Part shown: in pieces, positions 32,827 through 43,624 of the stretch
Numbering within the stretch: position 1 is the first letter of the stretch
Layout of the letters: each line of letters begins with the position of its first letter
Assembly: GCF_042477335.2 (NCBI RefSeq)
Contig: NC_091262.1
Coordinates: 39,219,001-39,283,000 of the forward strand
DNA: 64,000 nucleotides
Source: Ovis canadensis
Lineage: Eukaryota > Chordata > Mammalia > Artiodactyla > Bovidae
Direction: 5' to 3'
Notes under the pieces: generated by a model
Database searches by the model: none
Told to the model about the DNA's origin: nothing
What the model saw: the letters and a program-made list of their open reading frames with translations, nothing else
Translations under genes and position numbers: made by a program

Positions 32827-33695
32827 CTTCAGTTCAGTTCAGTTCAGTTGCTCAGTCATGTCTGACTCTTTGCGACCCCATGCATTGCAGCATGCCAGGC
32901 CTCCCTGTCCACCACCAACTCCCAGAGTTTACTCAAACTCATGTCCATCAAGTCAGTGATGCCATCCAGCCATCTCATCCGTTGTTGTCCCCTTCTCCTC
33001 CTGCCCCTGATCCCTCCCAGCATCGGGGTCTTTTCCAATGAGTCAACTCTTTGCATGAGGTGGCCAAAGTATTGGAGTTTTAGCCTCAACATCAGTCCTT
33101 CCAATGAACTCCCAGGACTGATCTCCTTTAAAATGGACTGGTTGGATCTCCTTGCAGTTCAAGGGACTCTCAAGAGTCTTCTCCAAAATCACAGTTCAAA
33201 AGCATCAATTCTTCGACACTAACTTTCTTTGCAGTCCAACTCTCACATCCATACATGACCACTGGAAAAACCATAGCCTTGACTAGATGGACCTTTGTTG
33301 GCAAAGTAATGTCTCTGCTTTTTAATATGCTGTCTAGGCTGGTCATAACTTTCCTTCCAAGGAGTAAGCATCGTTTAATTTTATGGCTGCAATCACCATC
33401 TGCAGTGATTTTGGAGCCCCCAAAATTAAAGTCTGACACTGTTGCCACTGTTTCCACATCTATTTCCCATGAAGTAATGACAGCAGATGCATGATCTTAG
33501 TTTTCTGAATGTTGAGCTTTAGGCCGACTTTGTCACTCTCCTCTTTCACTTTCATCAAGAGGTTCTTTAGTTCTTCTTCAGTTTCTGCCATAAGGGTGAT
33601 GTCATCTGCATATCTGAGGTTATTGATATTTCTCCCAGCAATCTTGATTCCAGCTTGTGCTTCTTCCAGCCCAGTGTTTCTCATGATGTACTCTT
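32827..33695 (-). mobile_element. BovB, 5'-truncated
   Basis: About 870 bases of antisense BovB starting with TTCAG pentamers. Open pieces at 33460-33684 (with the YADD catalytic motif at residues 25-28) and 33170-33457 are separated by a stop and a frame change. The reverse transcriptase is a relic. Confidence 0.92.
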
Positions 33696-33749
33696 AAGTC
33701 TCCCCAAACCTGCTGGCCACATTCTCAGCTTTTCAGGGGTGATGGAGGG

Positions 33750-33952
33750 CTCCATTGGAATGGTTCAGATGTTAAAGAATCTGACTGCAGTGCAGGAGAC
33801 CTGGGCTCAATCCCTGGATTGGGAAGATCCCCTGGAGAAAGAAATGGCAATCCACTCCAGTTTTCTTGCCTTAGAAATCCCATAAACAGAGAAGCCTGGC
33901 AGGCTACAGTCATGCGGTCACAAGAGTTGGACACGACTTAGCCCCTAAACCT
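33750..33952 (+). mobile_element. Bov-tA SINE
   Basis: Diverged sense copy: 'gaatggttcagatgttaaag' through 'ggacacgacttagcccctaa'. Confidence 0.85.
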
Positions 33953-33954
33953 AT

Positions 33955-34320
33955 CGACCTAATTCATTATTAGCTATTCTCAATAATGTTTTATGTTAAT
34001 CTAATGTACCATTACTTTCCTAAGGAAACTGGGACATTAAAGGAAAAGTGACACTTGAGAGATGAGGTAGTAAATGTTTTGGATGCCAAGTCCTGCTTCA
34101 CAGCCTAATCCCCTCTTTCAGGCTCTGATAGATTCTGCTGTGTCCAGGCCTCCTGATCAGGGGAGGAAATTGAGTAGCAGCCTTGACAAGAAACAGTGCT
34201 GTGATTGATTAGAAATGTCTGGTTTGGGTGCAAGATGATGTGAGAGGTGGTATATAGAACACAGATTCTACCTACTCTGATGTAGCCTTGTATTTCCATT
34301 CTGACCTTACACCTCATTTC
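33955..34320. other. Unique intergenic DNA
   Basis: No gene or named repeat is seen. Confidence 0.45.
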
Positions 34321-34324
34321 CTTT

Positions 34325-34490
34325 TTTTAAAAAAAATGTTTCATTGGAGTATAGCTACTTTACAGTGTTGCGTTAGTTTCTGCTGTACAGCAAAGTAAAT
34401 CACTTATATGTATACATACATCCCCTCTCTTTTTTAGATTTCCTCCTCATTTAGGTCACCACACAGCACCGAGTAGAGCTCCCTGTGCTC
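34325..34490 (-). mobile_element. Artiodactyl L1 3' end, antisense
   Basis: 'cattggagtatagctacttt', 'gtttctgctgtacagcaaag' and 'gtagagctccctgtgctcg' in order. Confidence 0.85.
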
Positions 34491-34494
34491 GTCT

Positions 34495-34868
34495 CATTTG
34501 GTATATGAGTCAGTGACTCAGTTGGTTTTCATTAGTTTTCTATTTACACCTAATTTCTTATCAGAATTCATACCAATATTAAATTGGAGCTCCCAACGCC
34601 TATCCCTTTAAAAAAAATCAGCTTCTAGATTCTATGTCTTCTTACCTACTGCCCAAGCTCCTTGACAAACATTCTTATTTGAGTTTACCAGATTGTTGTA
34701 GTCTTCCACACTTTCTAGTTTCTTTCATTTTTCTGTTTCTAAAATATTCTGTCACCATGAAGTAGACATTTCTAGGAATGCAGGAAAAGAAAATACCATT
34801 TTCCTTGACTGTATAGCCATCACATTCATCTACCCTGGAGGGTGTTTCAACCAGAGAAGCAGAATCAT
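34495..34868. other. Unique intergenic DNA
   Basis: No gene or named repeat is seen. Confidence 0.45.
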
Positions 34869-34870
34869 AT

Positions 34871-35072
34871 TGTTAGTCGCTCAGTCATGTCCAACTCTCT
34901 GCAACTCATGGACTGTAGCCCTCCAGGCTCCTCCGTTCATGGGATTCTCCAGGCAAGAATATGGAGTCGGCTGCCATTTCCCTCTCCAGGGGAATCTTCC
35001 TGACCCAGGGATGCAAACTGGGTTTCCTACATTACAAGCAGATTCTTTACCGTCTGAGGCAGCAGGGAAGCA
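34871..35072 (-). mobile_element. Bov-tA SINE
   Basis: Antisense copy, 'tgttagtcgctcagtcatg' through 'tgaggcagcagggaagc'. Confidence 0.9.
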
Positions 35073-35094
35073 GAGTAACAGGATACATGTAAAA

Positions 35095-35234
35095 AGAGAG
35101 TCCATCACTGACTCAATGGACATGAACTTGGGCAAACCATGGGAGATGGTGAGGGACAAGGAAGCCTGGCATGCTGCAGTCCATGGGGTCTCGAAGAATC
35201 GGACACAACTTGGTGACTGAGCAAGGACAACAAA
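35095..35234 (+). mobile_element. BovB 3' end, sense
   Basis: 140-base sense terminus ending 'ggtgactgagcaaggacaac'. It lies tail-to-tail with the preceding antisense Bov-tA. Confidence 0.88.
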
Positions 35235-35634
35235 AGGGAGAGAAACAGAGAGAAGGAGAGCCTGGGATTTCATGCAGAGAATTTGCTTTCAGAAATCAGG
35301 GAGTTAGTTAAGTAGCCTCTCAAACAGTATTTTCTGCATATCCCATGCTCAAGCTGCACACCCACAGGGTACGCAATCCGGAAGTGTGATGTTGTGATAC
35401 AATGAGAAAGAAACATTTGGTCTTCATCCCAGTGGTTGGCACAGAGCTTTTCTAAGACCCTTGGAATTGCTGGAGCTTTGTTTTCTATGCTAATGAAGGG
35501 AATCTCAGGGTGCAGGCTGCCTGCCAGAGGAGTGAAAACACAGGAGTTGGAGCCATTGGAGGGCTGGAATTTTTAGTCTCTCTACCTCCATCTTCCCAAC
35601 CTCCAGGGAGGGAGTGAGATTGGGGTTAATTCCC

Positions 35635-36345
35635 AACTGTCACTGATATCATCAAGTATGCCTGTGTGATGGAACTACCATGAAAACACTGAATAATGGG
35701 GTTCAGAGAGCTTTCAAGCTGTGACTGCTTGGAAGCGCTGGAGAGCTGGTGCTCAGAGGGAGCATGGAAGCTCCACCCTCCCCACATATCTTATTTGTGC
35801 ATCTCTTCCATTATCTGTTTCTGAGTTGTTTCCTTTATTGTCATTGTTGTTCAGTTGCTAAGTCGTGTCCTACTCTTTGTGACCCTGTGGATGGTAGACT
35901 GTCAGACTCCTCTGTCCATGGGATTTTCCCAGGCAAGAATACTTCAGTGGGCTGCCATTTCCTCCTCCAGGGGATCTTCCCAACCCAGGGACCCAACTCA
36001 CATCTCCTGCCCTAGCAGGCAGATTATTTACCACTGTGCTACCTGGGAAGCCTTTGTACCCTTTATAATAAACTGCTGAAAGCAAGTTAGGGCTTGCAAA
36101 GTTCTGTAAGCCATTTTAGAAAATTATCAAACCTGAGGAAGGGGTCCTGGGAACCCCTGGTTTGTAGCCAGTTGGTCAAAAGTATTGGAGGCCCAGGCTT
36201 AGGACTGGCATTTTAAGTGAAAGGCAGTCTTCTGGGACTGAGCTCTGAATCTGTGGACTCTATGCTAACTCTAGGAAGTCAGTGTCAGAATTGTTTGGTG
36301 CAGAAAACCCACACGCTTGGTGTTAGGAGTGCTGAGAGGAGAGAG
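35635..36345 (+). mobile_element. Ancient LTR-like element, split by a SINE
   Basis: The pieces 35635-35841 and 36054-36345 read in order like a dispersed mammalian LTR: 'cagagagctttcaagctg', 'gggagcatggaagctccac', the poly(A) signal AATAAA (36067-36072), 'ttgtagccagttggtcaaaa' and 'gcagtcttctgggactgag'. Recognition is from memory of the consensus and I do not assign a family. No internal retroviral gene is present. Confidence 0.55.
35842..36053 (-). mobile_element. Bov-tA SINE nested in the LTR-like element
   Basis: Antisense copy. The flanking 'cctttat' on both sides is a short likely target duplication within the element's 'ccctttataataaac' stretch. Confidence 0.9.
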
Positions 36346-36349
36346 AGGA

Positions 36350-36945
36350 AGTTTTTCCTTTAGGGAAGGGAAAGTCTTGAAGAGGCTGGAACCCAAGAGC
36401 ATGAGTTGAAAGTCATGAGGACAGACTAGAACCACTTCTAATTTTCAGGATGTAGGTGCCCTGCAGAAGTTGGGGCCCTTAGTCACAGAGCTCAACACAC
36501 ATACCTGACCCAGGAATCAGAGGAGCTGAAGGGAGAACCTAAGAGACATTAGAGCAACTCTACATCACTATGGCAACACCTAGAACAAGCAAGACAATGT
36601 GGAGGTGAAGGATCTGTCTTATGGGAGTGCCCCAAATCCCTGGTTGGCAAATACTCCATGAGATGATGTTCAATAGGTCACCTACCACACCATCATTCAT
36701 TACTCTACTTAATTTACAATGTGTTTTCCTTCCTAGTAGGGGGAGGGAGCACCATTGCCAGGGCAACTTGAAGTAATATAAGCTAATCTCAGTCTTTACC
36801 AAAATCTTAACTCTACTTGGTCAAACATCCATTGTCCCTTCCTCCTGAGGTCCAGAGAGCAAAAACTTTCTTTAGTCCTGTGTGTGTTCTCTCCAGGGAT
36901 CCCATCAATTTCTATATGATTTTCTAAAGTTAATATCTTAATGCA
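36350..36945. other. Unique intergenic DNA
   Basis: No gene or named repeat is seen. Confidence 0.45.
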
Positions 36946-36949
36946 AGGA

Positions 36950-37095
36950 TATATTGTACAACATAAGGAATATACCAAATATTTTAAAATATTAATAACT
37001 ATAAATGTACATAATTTTAAACTGTGAATCACTGTTTTGTATGATGTAACATGTAATATTGTACATCAACTATACTTCAATAAACAATAAAAGCA
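36950..37095 (+). mobile_element. L1 3' terminus, sense
   Basis: Ends with 'attgtacatcaactatactt' and 'caataaacaataaaa', the usual sense L1 3' end and its poly(A) signal. Confidence 0.75.
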
Positions 37096-37096
37096 G

Positions 37097-37412
37097 GGGC
37101 TTCCCTGATGGTGCAGTGGATAGGAATCCACTTGCCAATGCAAGGTACATGGGTTTGATCCTTGTCCAGGAAGTTTCCACATGCCACAGAACAACTAAGA
37201 CCGTGTGCCACAACTACTGAGCCCAAACTCTATGGCTTGGGAGATGCAACTACTGAAGCCTGTGTGCCTAGAGCCCATGCTTCCAAACAAGAAAAGCCAC
37301 TTCCATGAGAAGCTTGTGAATGCGACTAGAGAGTAGATGCCACTCACCACAACCAGAAAAAGCCTGAGTGCAGCAATGAAGACCCAGTGCAGCCAAATAA
37401 ATAAACATAATA
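37097..37412 (+). mobile_element. CHR-1-type SINE
   Basis: Sense full-length copy: 'gggcttccctgatggtgcag' head, 'ccatgcttccaaacaagaaa' body and a tail 'ccaaataaataaacataa'. Confidence 0.88.
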
Positions 37413-37504
37413 GTGAAAACAAACAAAAGTAATATGTTAACTCATTTCATTAGTATTAAGTAATCTTGATACTTTCCTTGCCTCCAGTACAACAGATTCA
37501 CCCT

Positions 37505-37562
37505 CTGATCAATACTGTTACTCAAGAGCAAACGTTCAATAATTACTTGCTGAATGAATAAA
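37505..37562 (+). mobile_element. L2-like 3' terminus
   Basis: 'gttcaataattacttgctga' followed by 'atgaataaacc' matches the L2 tail. Short. Confidence 0.45.
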
Positions 37563-37569
37563 CCTCAGT

Positions 37570-38330
37570 CTATTATCAGTTCATCATTTGTACCTACCTT
37601 GGCTTTGGCCATCTGGAAAACAAGGTCCATTTCCTGTTTCCCATTATGACACAGATAAATTAGCCCAGACAAGTGGCAGATTGTGAAATTATGAGAATGA
37701 AAAAATCATCTGGGCAACAATAAATGACATTAAGGTATAGAATCGCAAAGCTTTATTTCAATCAGCCCTAAGGCCCTCCACTCTCCCTGAATCAGCCTGG
37801 TCTAATAATTACCACTGCTTGCAAAACAAAGCAAGCAATCAAACCCATAGGATTAGTTGTCTTGGATGGTTAATCTACATTCATATGCTGGATGTCCCCA
37901 GCTAAAAGTGAAGTCTTCCTTTCCTAAACGCCTGTATTTCTAATTTCTAATTGATTTGAGTCAGAATTTCTTCTTTTCTTCTTTTAAGCTGAAAAATGTC
38001 TCTACTAGACACAGGGAAGCAGAGTACCGGGGGCAGTTATTGATTGGTAGCCAGGGATGGCTCTCTGAGGAGAGATGGGAGAAGGTAGCCACAAGTCCCC
38101 TGGGAAGAGCATTTTGGGAAGGGAGAAGGACAAATTTCAAGGACCCTGTCATGGCTGACACAGGGAAAGGCAGACAGATTGGAAAACTGAATAAAAGAAA
38201 TAGAAACCAATAAAGTCTCCCTCCTCAAACATAACCAATTATCTTTCTTTTCTACATAGTTTTTCCAATCAAAACTCTGGCTAGGCTTTTTCTTAGCCCT
38301 GGCCAGCATTTACCATTGGCCACAGGTATA
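37570..38330. other. Unique intergenic DNA
   Basis: Short open frames at 37956-38213 (+) and 38037-38309 (-) overlap each other and have no support. Confidence 0.45.
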
Positions 38331-38337
38331 TGCACCA

Positions 38338-38508
38338 TCCGTCTTCCCCGGTGGGCCAATGCAGGAGACACAGGTTTGATCCCTGGGTCGGGAAGATCCC
38401 CTGGAGGAGGAAATGGCAAGTATTCTTGCCTGGGAGATCCCATGGCCAGAGGAGCCTGGAGGGATACAGTCCATAGGGTCACAAAGAGTCGGACCCAAGT
38501 GAGTACAC
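38338..38508 (+). mobile_element. Bov-tA SINE with internal deletion
   Basis: Sense copy lacking the first head bases and about 15 bases of the 'cccactccag' region. It ends 'gtcggacccaagtgagtac'. Confidence 0.88.
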
Positions 38509-38511
38509 ACA

Positions 38512-39384
38512 TATACACAGATACACTATCGCCACTTAAACATTCTCTTACTGTTAGACACACCCACACCATAAGAAGTGGTGGGATCTCCCCAAGCCCT
38601 TCTTCTCTGCATCCTCCAAAACAAGTCCTCAGCCCCTCTCTTTGCAGAATTCCATTGAGAAATAAGACAGTGTCCAAGAGACCTCATGGGGAAGACTAAG
38701 ATCCCAGCTTTACATGAAGTCCTCAAGATCTTTGCTCCTGAGATCCCTGGGTCCTCAGGCCCACACACTCCCTGTGATTCTCATGCTAACCTCCTCCCCC
38801 AGTGAGTCTGACTTGATATAAAGTCAAGATAGAGACATACAAGCCAGGCAGTCTTCTGTTTGAGATCTGGTCAACTTCACCTACCATACCTCCCCTGCCC
38901 CTGCCCCAAGGCCTCTCCAGCAATCTGACCCTCCGAATCCAGGCAGGGAGCCAGGAATGATCACTGGGCACAAGTGTTTCTGCTTTCCAAGAGTATTCTG
39001 GTCTCCTCGCTCACTTGCTCTAGGAGGAAACCTCACCCCAGGGTGCTGACTCACCCATACCACCTCTCCAGGAGGAGGATGGCCAAAGGAGGTGAAGAGT
39101 GGGGTGAGGGCTAGCATTCTGGCTGTAACTATGGAAAGAAGCTACCAAAGTGGGCACAGCCCTTACCTCCTATTCCCTGGGAGGAAGCAAGAAGCTCTTC
39201 CAGTCTAGCAGGTGCTATTTGCACTTCCTGTAACGTGTGAGGTAGGAGTGTAGAAACAGTAGTAGATGACTTCTGAGAATAGGCAACCGAGGCCTGTGAC
39301 AAACATGTATACTATTTATGTGAAACCTGATGCCTCTGCTAAAAATAGAGCTCCCCACCAAATGCTCCATCCTGATACAGCATG
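38512..39384. other. Unique intergenic DNA
   Basis: No gene or named repeat is supported. Confidence 0.45.
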
Positions 39385-39386
39385 GG

Positions 39387-39594
39387 GTGTGCTCAGTCGC
39401 TCAGTCATAGCCGACTGTTTGCGAACCCATGGACTGTGGGCTGCCAGACTTCTCTGTCTATGGGATTCTCCAGGCAGAAATGCTGGAGTGGGTTGCCATT
39501 TCCTACTCCAGGGGTTCTTCCCAACGCAGGAAATAAACCTGCATCTCCTGCATTGGCAGGTGGATTCTTTACCACTGAGCCACCAGGGAAGCCC
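39387..39594 (-). mobile_element. Bov-tA SINE
   Basis: Antisense full-length copy ending 'gccaccagggaagccc'. Confidence 0.9.
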
Positions 39595-39805
39595 AATACT
39601 AACACTACAAAGATAATAAAGTTATTGTACATCTAACTTTTGTCCAGGCTGCTGGCCTATGTTTTTGTCATCTAACAGCATCTGCTTTGTTTCCTGGGGC
39701 CAATTTCAGTGTAATATCACAGAAGCAGCTCTCAGTCCAAGCCCTAGCTCCTCTGCTGGCTAATTGTTCCAGATTGACATTATTGGCAAAATGAAAGTGG
39801 AGGTC

Positions 39806-40008
39806 TTCCCCGATGGCTCAGTGGGTAAAGAATCTGCCTTCAATGCAGGAGATATGGGTTTGATTTTGGGGTTGGAAAGATCCCCTGGAGAAGGGCATAG
39901 CAACTCACTCCAGTATTCTTGCCTGGAGAATCTCATGGACAGAGGAACCGGGTGGGCTACAGCCCATAGGGTTGCAGAATCAGACACAACTGAGCGACTA
40001 CACACAAC
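39806..40008 (+). mobile_element. Bov-tA SINE
   Basis: Sense copy from 'cttccccgatggctcagtgg' to 'cacaactgagcgactacac'. Confidence 0.9.
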
Positions 40009-40278
40009 GGGATAAGATAGAATTTAAGACTAGCTTCCAGTTCCATACTTTATGAATCTAAGAAATCATTTGAGTAGTTGAAGTCTTGATGGGAACGTGG
40101 CATTTTCACTTTCAGGAATTGCTTGGAATTTCTTGTAAGAAGACATGTAATCCATGTCAAATGAATGGCTTTATGCAACCAGCCATTTAACTTGAATTTC
40201 TGAAATTATGAAATTTTACCCACATAGTCTCAGTTCAACAAACCCAACCAGATGCAGGGGAAAATCCTCATTTTTAAA

Positions 40279-40374
40279 AATTATACCCACTTTTGGTAAG
40301 GTTCCAGTGAAACAGGTACAATTAATTGCTCATTGCTAGAGGACTATGAATTGGAAAGTGACTTGAAAATATAC
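40279..40374 (+). repeat. Direct duplication, copy 1 of 2 (96 bp)
   Basis: Identical to 41331-41425 except for one extra base in 'acaattaattgctc'. It starts 'aattatacccacttttgg' and ends 'acttgaaaatatac'. It is 1052 bases upstream of its partner. Copy 2 continues into old LINE-like sequence, copy 1 does not, so copy 1 is probably the derived one. Confidence 0.95.
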
Positions 40375-41330
40375 CGAATAAACATCAACACTTACCTGCA
40401 AGTAAAGAAACCTAACCAGAGTGAGCAAATAAGAGAAAACAAGGGTTTAAAAAAAATCGTATGATTAAAATGTACAAAGTGCTTTTCCCCACTCTTCCAC
40501 CAGGTTGTTTCTCTCTCAAGGTGACTGGTGAGACTCAGAGCAGGGAACAGGGGGAAGAACTTGGCAGCTGGAAGTTCCATAATCACATCTTTATAGACCC
40601 AGGTCTTTAAAAGAAAAGAGGCTACTCTTCTGTCAGCTCCAATTTGAAAAATCTCAGGGAAGGACTGTGATTGGCTTGCTTTGGACCACAGGCCTTCCGA
40701 TTGGTCCAACTATTTGTTCAAGGAGTGAGGGATATGATTGGCTGAGCTTGGGTCATGTGCCTGCCCCTGAGGGGAATGGACTGCGATTCTGTTACTATAG
40801 CAAGTGGACAAGCGGAGTACCACTCACATGGCCATTGAGGGGATTTGTAACTGAACGGGGAGGAACTGAAACACACATGGCTCTTATGTGGCCTCTATTT
40901 AGAGTCAGAGTAGGAACATGTCACAAAGTGGATCTGAGAGTTGTAATAATCTAAGTGTCTGAAGATGTTTTAAAAAGTGGAATCTCTTCAGAACAATCCT
41001 GCCCACTTCTTGGCAGGGACAAGAAGGAACTGATATTTTGGGAGAGATGTAATTTTTAAGGGAGCAAAAAGGATTTCTCTTTAATAAAATGATTTTACCT
41101 GTTGTAAAAATTCACTAAATCCCACAATATTTACTAAAAAAAAGGTGTAATGAGACTTGTCTTTTAACTTCATCCAGAGGGAAAAAAAGGAGCTCTGTGT
41201 AGATAAGGTGAAGTGTCAGGACTAAAATAAGCAGTTACCAAGACTTGAGGATAGGGCTTTAAAAGAACCACAGGCAAATTAAGACAATTCTTTACCCTTT
41301 AACACCTATTAAATTCTGGGAATTTTTTTT
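40375..41330. other. Unique DNA between the 96-bp duplicates
   Basis: 956 bases. On the minus strand it carries three CCAAT boxes and a TATAAA (listed separately). 'gggtcatgtgcctgcccctg' at about 40750 resembles a common old mammalian repeat I cannot name. No protein-coding gene is supported. Confidence 0.5.
40590..40741 (-). promoter_or_regulatory. Promoter-like cluster: three CCAAT boxes and TATAAA
   Basis: GATTGG occurs at 40669-40674, 40699-40704 and 40736-40741, which is CCAATC on the minus strand at spacings of 30 and 37 bases. TATAAA lies on the same strand at 40590-40595, 74 bases downstream of the nearest box. The arrangement fits an NF-Y type promoter or an old LTR promoter. Whether it is used is unknown. 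Confidence 0.3.
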
Positions 41331-41425
41331 AATTATACCCACTTTTGGTAAGGTTCCAGTGAAACAGGTACAATTATTGCTCATTGCTAGAGGACTATGA
41401 ATTGGAAAGTGACTTGAAAATATAC
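41331..41425 (+). repeat. Direct duplication, copy 2 of 2 (95 bp)
   Basis: Partner of 40279-40374. It continues into 'acttatagccattaaag' and 'gatccagtaatctctcttc', which resemble the end of an old L1-type element, so this is the likely ancestral location. Confidence 0.95.
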
Positions 41426-41561
41426 ACTTATAGCCATTAAAGTGCCTGATGTTTTGATCCAGTAATCTCTCTTCAAGGAATTTCTCCTTAGGAATTAAAC
41501 TAAATGAAGGTAAAATAAAGAAGCTCCCTGAGTTTTAGCTTTTACTGAAGCATAGTGAAGA

Positions 41562-41842
41562 GCAAAGGAGAAGGCACTGGTGACCCACTCCAGTACTCTT
41601 GCCTGGAAAATCCCATGGACAGAGAAGCCTGGTGGGCTGCAGTCCATGGGATCGCTAAGAGTTGGACATGACTAAGCGACTTCACTTTCACTTTTCTTTT
41701 TTATGCATTGGAGAAGGAAATGGCAACCCACTCCAGTGTTCTTGCCTGGAGAATCCCGCCGATGGAGGAGCCTGGTGGGCTGCTGTCTATAGGGTCGCAG
41801 AGTCGGACATGACTGATGCGACTTAGCAGCAGCAGCAGCACT
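41562..41842 (+). mobile_element. Dimeric Bov-tA-related SINE
   Basis: Two sense body units (41562-41682 and 41706-41830) are joined by a 'cttcactttcacttttc' linker. The second ends in (AGC)n. It has the same architecture as the antisense element at 21681-21959. Confidence 0.88.
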
Positions 41843-41844
41843 GA

Positions 41845-42438
41845 AGACCAAGATCATATTTTATTTATTCCTTGTGTCTCCAATACAATCTCCAACAGGT
41901 ATGACACTGAGTTGGCACTTTCAAGTTTGTTAAAATAAGGAAATACAATGTTCACAGAAGGATATTTCCAAAGTGAATGCTATAAGATCATTTCAATGTG
42001 AGAGGATGCTGACACTAAAATTAAGTAGGAAAACAACATTGTAGTTGGGGAGAGAGCTTATCTTACAGGTCTGGGAGGTGTGGTGGAGAAACTAGAGTGT
42101 ATATAGCATTCCTGTGTGTGCCCAGTCATGTCCAACTCTTTGCAACCCCATGGACTGCCCGTTCTGATTACCAGTGTGTAAATTTTTATCGATGAATCTG
42201 GACATGGAGTCGACAGGAAGCAGAAGAAACCAAACAATAGCTAGTTCGGGTGAATTCTTTATTATATGACCTCTCAATTTAGATTAACTGATAATGTTTG
42301 TGAAGTGTAACTCTGGTGGCAGAATGGCCAGCAAGACCTATCCGGATGCAACAAAGCCCTCAGAAGCCTGCCAAGAAGGAATTCTCTGCTCTGGTCCTCA
42401 CCCTGTGTCTTGGTGGACCTTAGAAATGGAATCTCCCA
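41845..42438. other. Mostly unique DNA
   Basis: Contains a 50-base antisense SINE scrap at about 42112-42160 ('ccagtcatgtccaactc'). Otherwise no gene or repeat is seen. Confidence 0.45.
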
Positions 42439-42440
42439 AA

Positions 42441-42469
42441 TGGGAAGATTCCCAATGGGAATCTTCCCA
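42441..42469 (+). repeat. Perfect 13-bp inverted repeat, 3-nt loop
   Basis: TGGGAAGATTCCC (42441-42453), the loop AAT, then the exact reverse complement GGGAATCTTCCCA (42457-42469). It sits just upstream of a BovB end. Confidence 0.95.
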
Positions 42470-42489
42470 ATTATGGGAATCCCTGTTGG

Positions 42490-42812
42490 CTCAGAAAGAC
42501 CCTTGGAGAGCAAGGAGATCAAAAAAGTCAATCCCACAGGAAATCAATTCTGAATATTCATTGGAAGGACTGATGCTGAAGCTCCAATACTTTGGCCACC
42601 TGATGCAAAGAGATGACTCATTGGAAAAGACCTGGATGCTGGGAAGATTGAGGGTAGGAGAAGGGGGTGACAGAGGATGAGAGGTTGTATAGCATTACTG
42701 ATTCAATGGACAGGAGTTTGAGCAAAGTTTGGGAGACAGTGAAGGACAGAAGAGCCTGGTCTGGGGTCGAAAAGAATTGGATACAACTTAGTGACTGAAT
42801 AACAACAACAAA
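42490..42812 (+). mobile_element. BovB 3' region, sense
   Basis: Sense terminus with a coding remnant ([20 protein letters not shown]), ending 'gtgactgaataacaacaac'. Confidence 0.9.
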
Positions 42813-42814
42813 AG

Positions 42815-43410
42815 CATTCACACATATATTCACAAATATATAGACTTGATGCTTGACAGGCATGTAGAAGTATTCCATAGAATATCAATCAAAGGTAGAC
42901 ATTTTCTTATTGTGATATCACGGTTTATGTTAAGAAATATGTAATTGCAACCAAGCAGGACCCCATGGGGCCTTATCCCATATCCTCTGCTTTAGCCCCT
43001 CTCTGAAGTACTTAGATAATAGTATTTGATTCATATTTCCTGAGTTGCTTTCTTTCTTTCTCCAACAAATAGAACATGTTAACTACTTGATAACCAAGAG
43101 CCCATAGCCCCAGGCCTTTTGCAGCCTAAGGACGGATAATGTTAACTTCTGTGACACCACCTATTAACTCATCATCAGCCAATCAGAGAGCTGTGCACAG
43201 GCTGATCAAAGACCCTGTGTCCCCACTGCCGCTGGCCACTCACCACCATTGGCTTTTAAAAGTGTTTTGCAAAACCCCTTCAGGGACAGTGGGGTTTTTT
43301 AGTGCAGGACTCTGCCATGAATAAGTCAATAGCCGTGAAATCAGCCCTGGTTTCATGTATTTGTGAATTTGGGCTCTAGTGTCAATTTTCTCTCTCACTA
43401 GAGGTGCTGC
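42815..43410. other. Unique intergenic DNA
   Basis: No gene or named repeat is seen. Confidence 0.45.
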
Positions 43411-43412
43411 GT

Positions 43413-43622
43413 GTGTGCTCAGTCATGTCTGACTTTTTGGGACTCCATGGGCTGTAGCCCCTTAGTCTCCCTGGCCCATGGAATTTTCCAGGCAAAAATA
43501 CTGGAGTGAGGAGTCATTCCCTTCTCCAGGGGATCTTCCCGACCTAGGGATCAAACTCAGGTCTCTTATGTCTTCTGCATTGACAGGCAGGTTCCTTACA
43601 GGTAGGGCAACCTGGGAGTCCC
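43413..43622 (-). mobile_element. Bov-tA SINE
   Basis: Antisense full-length copy from 'gtgctcagtcatgtctgac' to 'gcaacctgggagtccc'. Confidence 0.9.
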
Positions 43623-43624
43623 TG

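Noticed and set aside
33170-33684. A functional reverse-transcriptase gene
   Set aside because: Stops and frame changes separate the pieces, and the endonuclease and N-terminal palm motifs are absent.
40392-40709. 105-codon minus frame overlapping the CCAAT/TATA cluster as its gene product
   Set aside because: The frame starts upstream of the TATA motif, so the cluster cannot drive it as written, and no domain is recognised.
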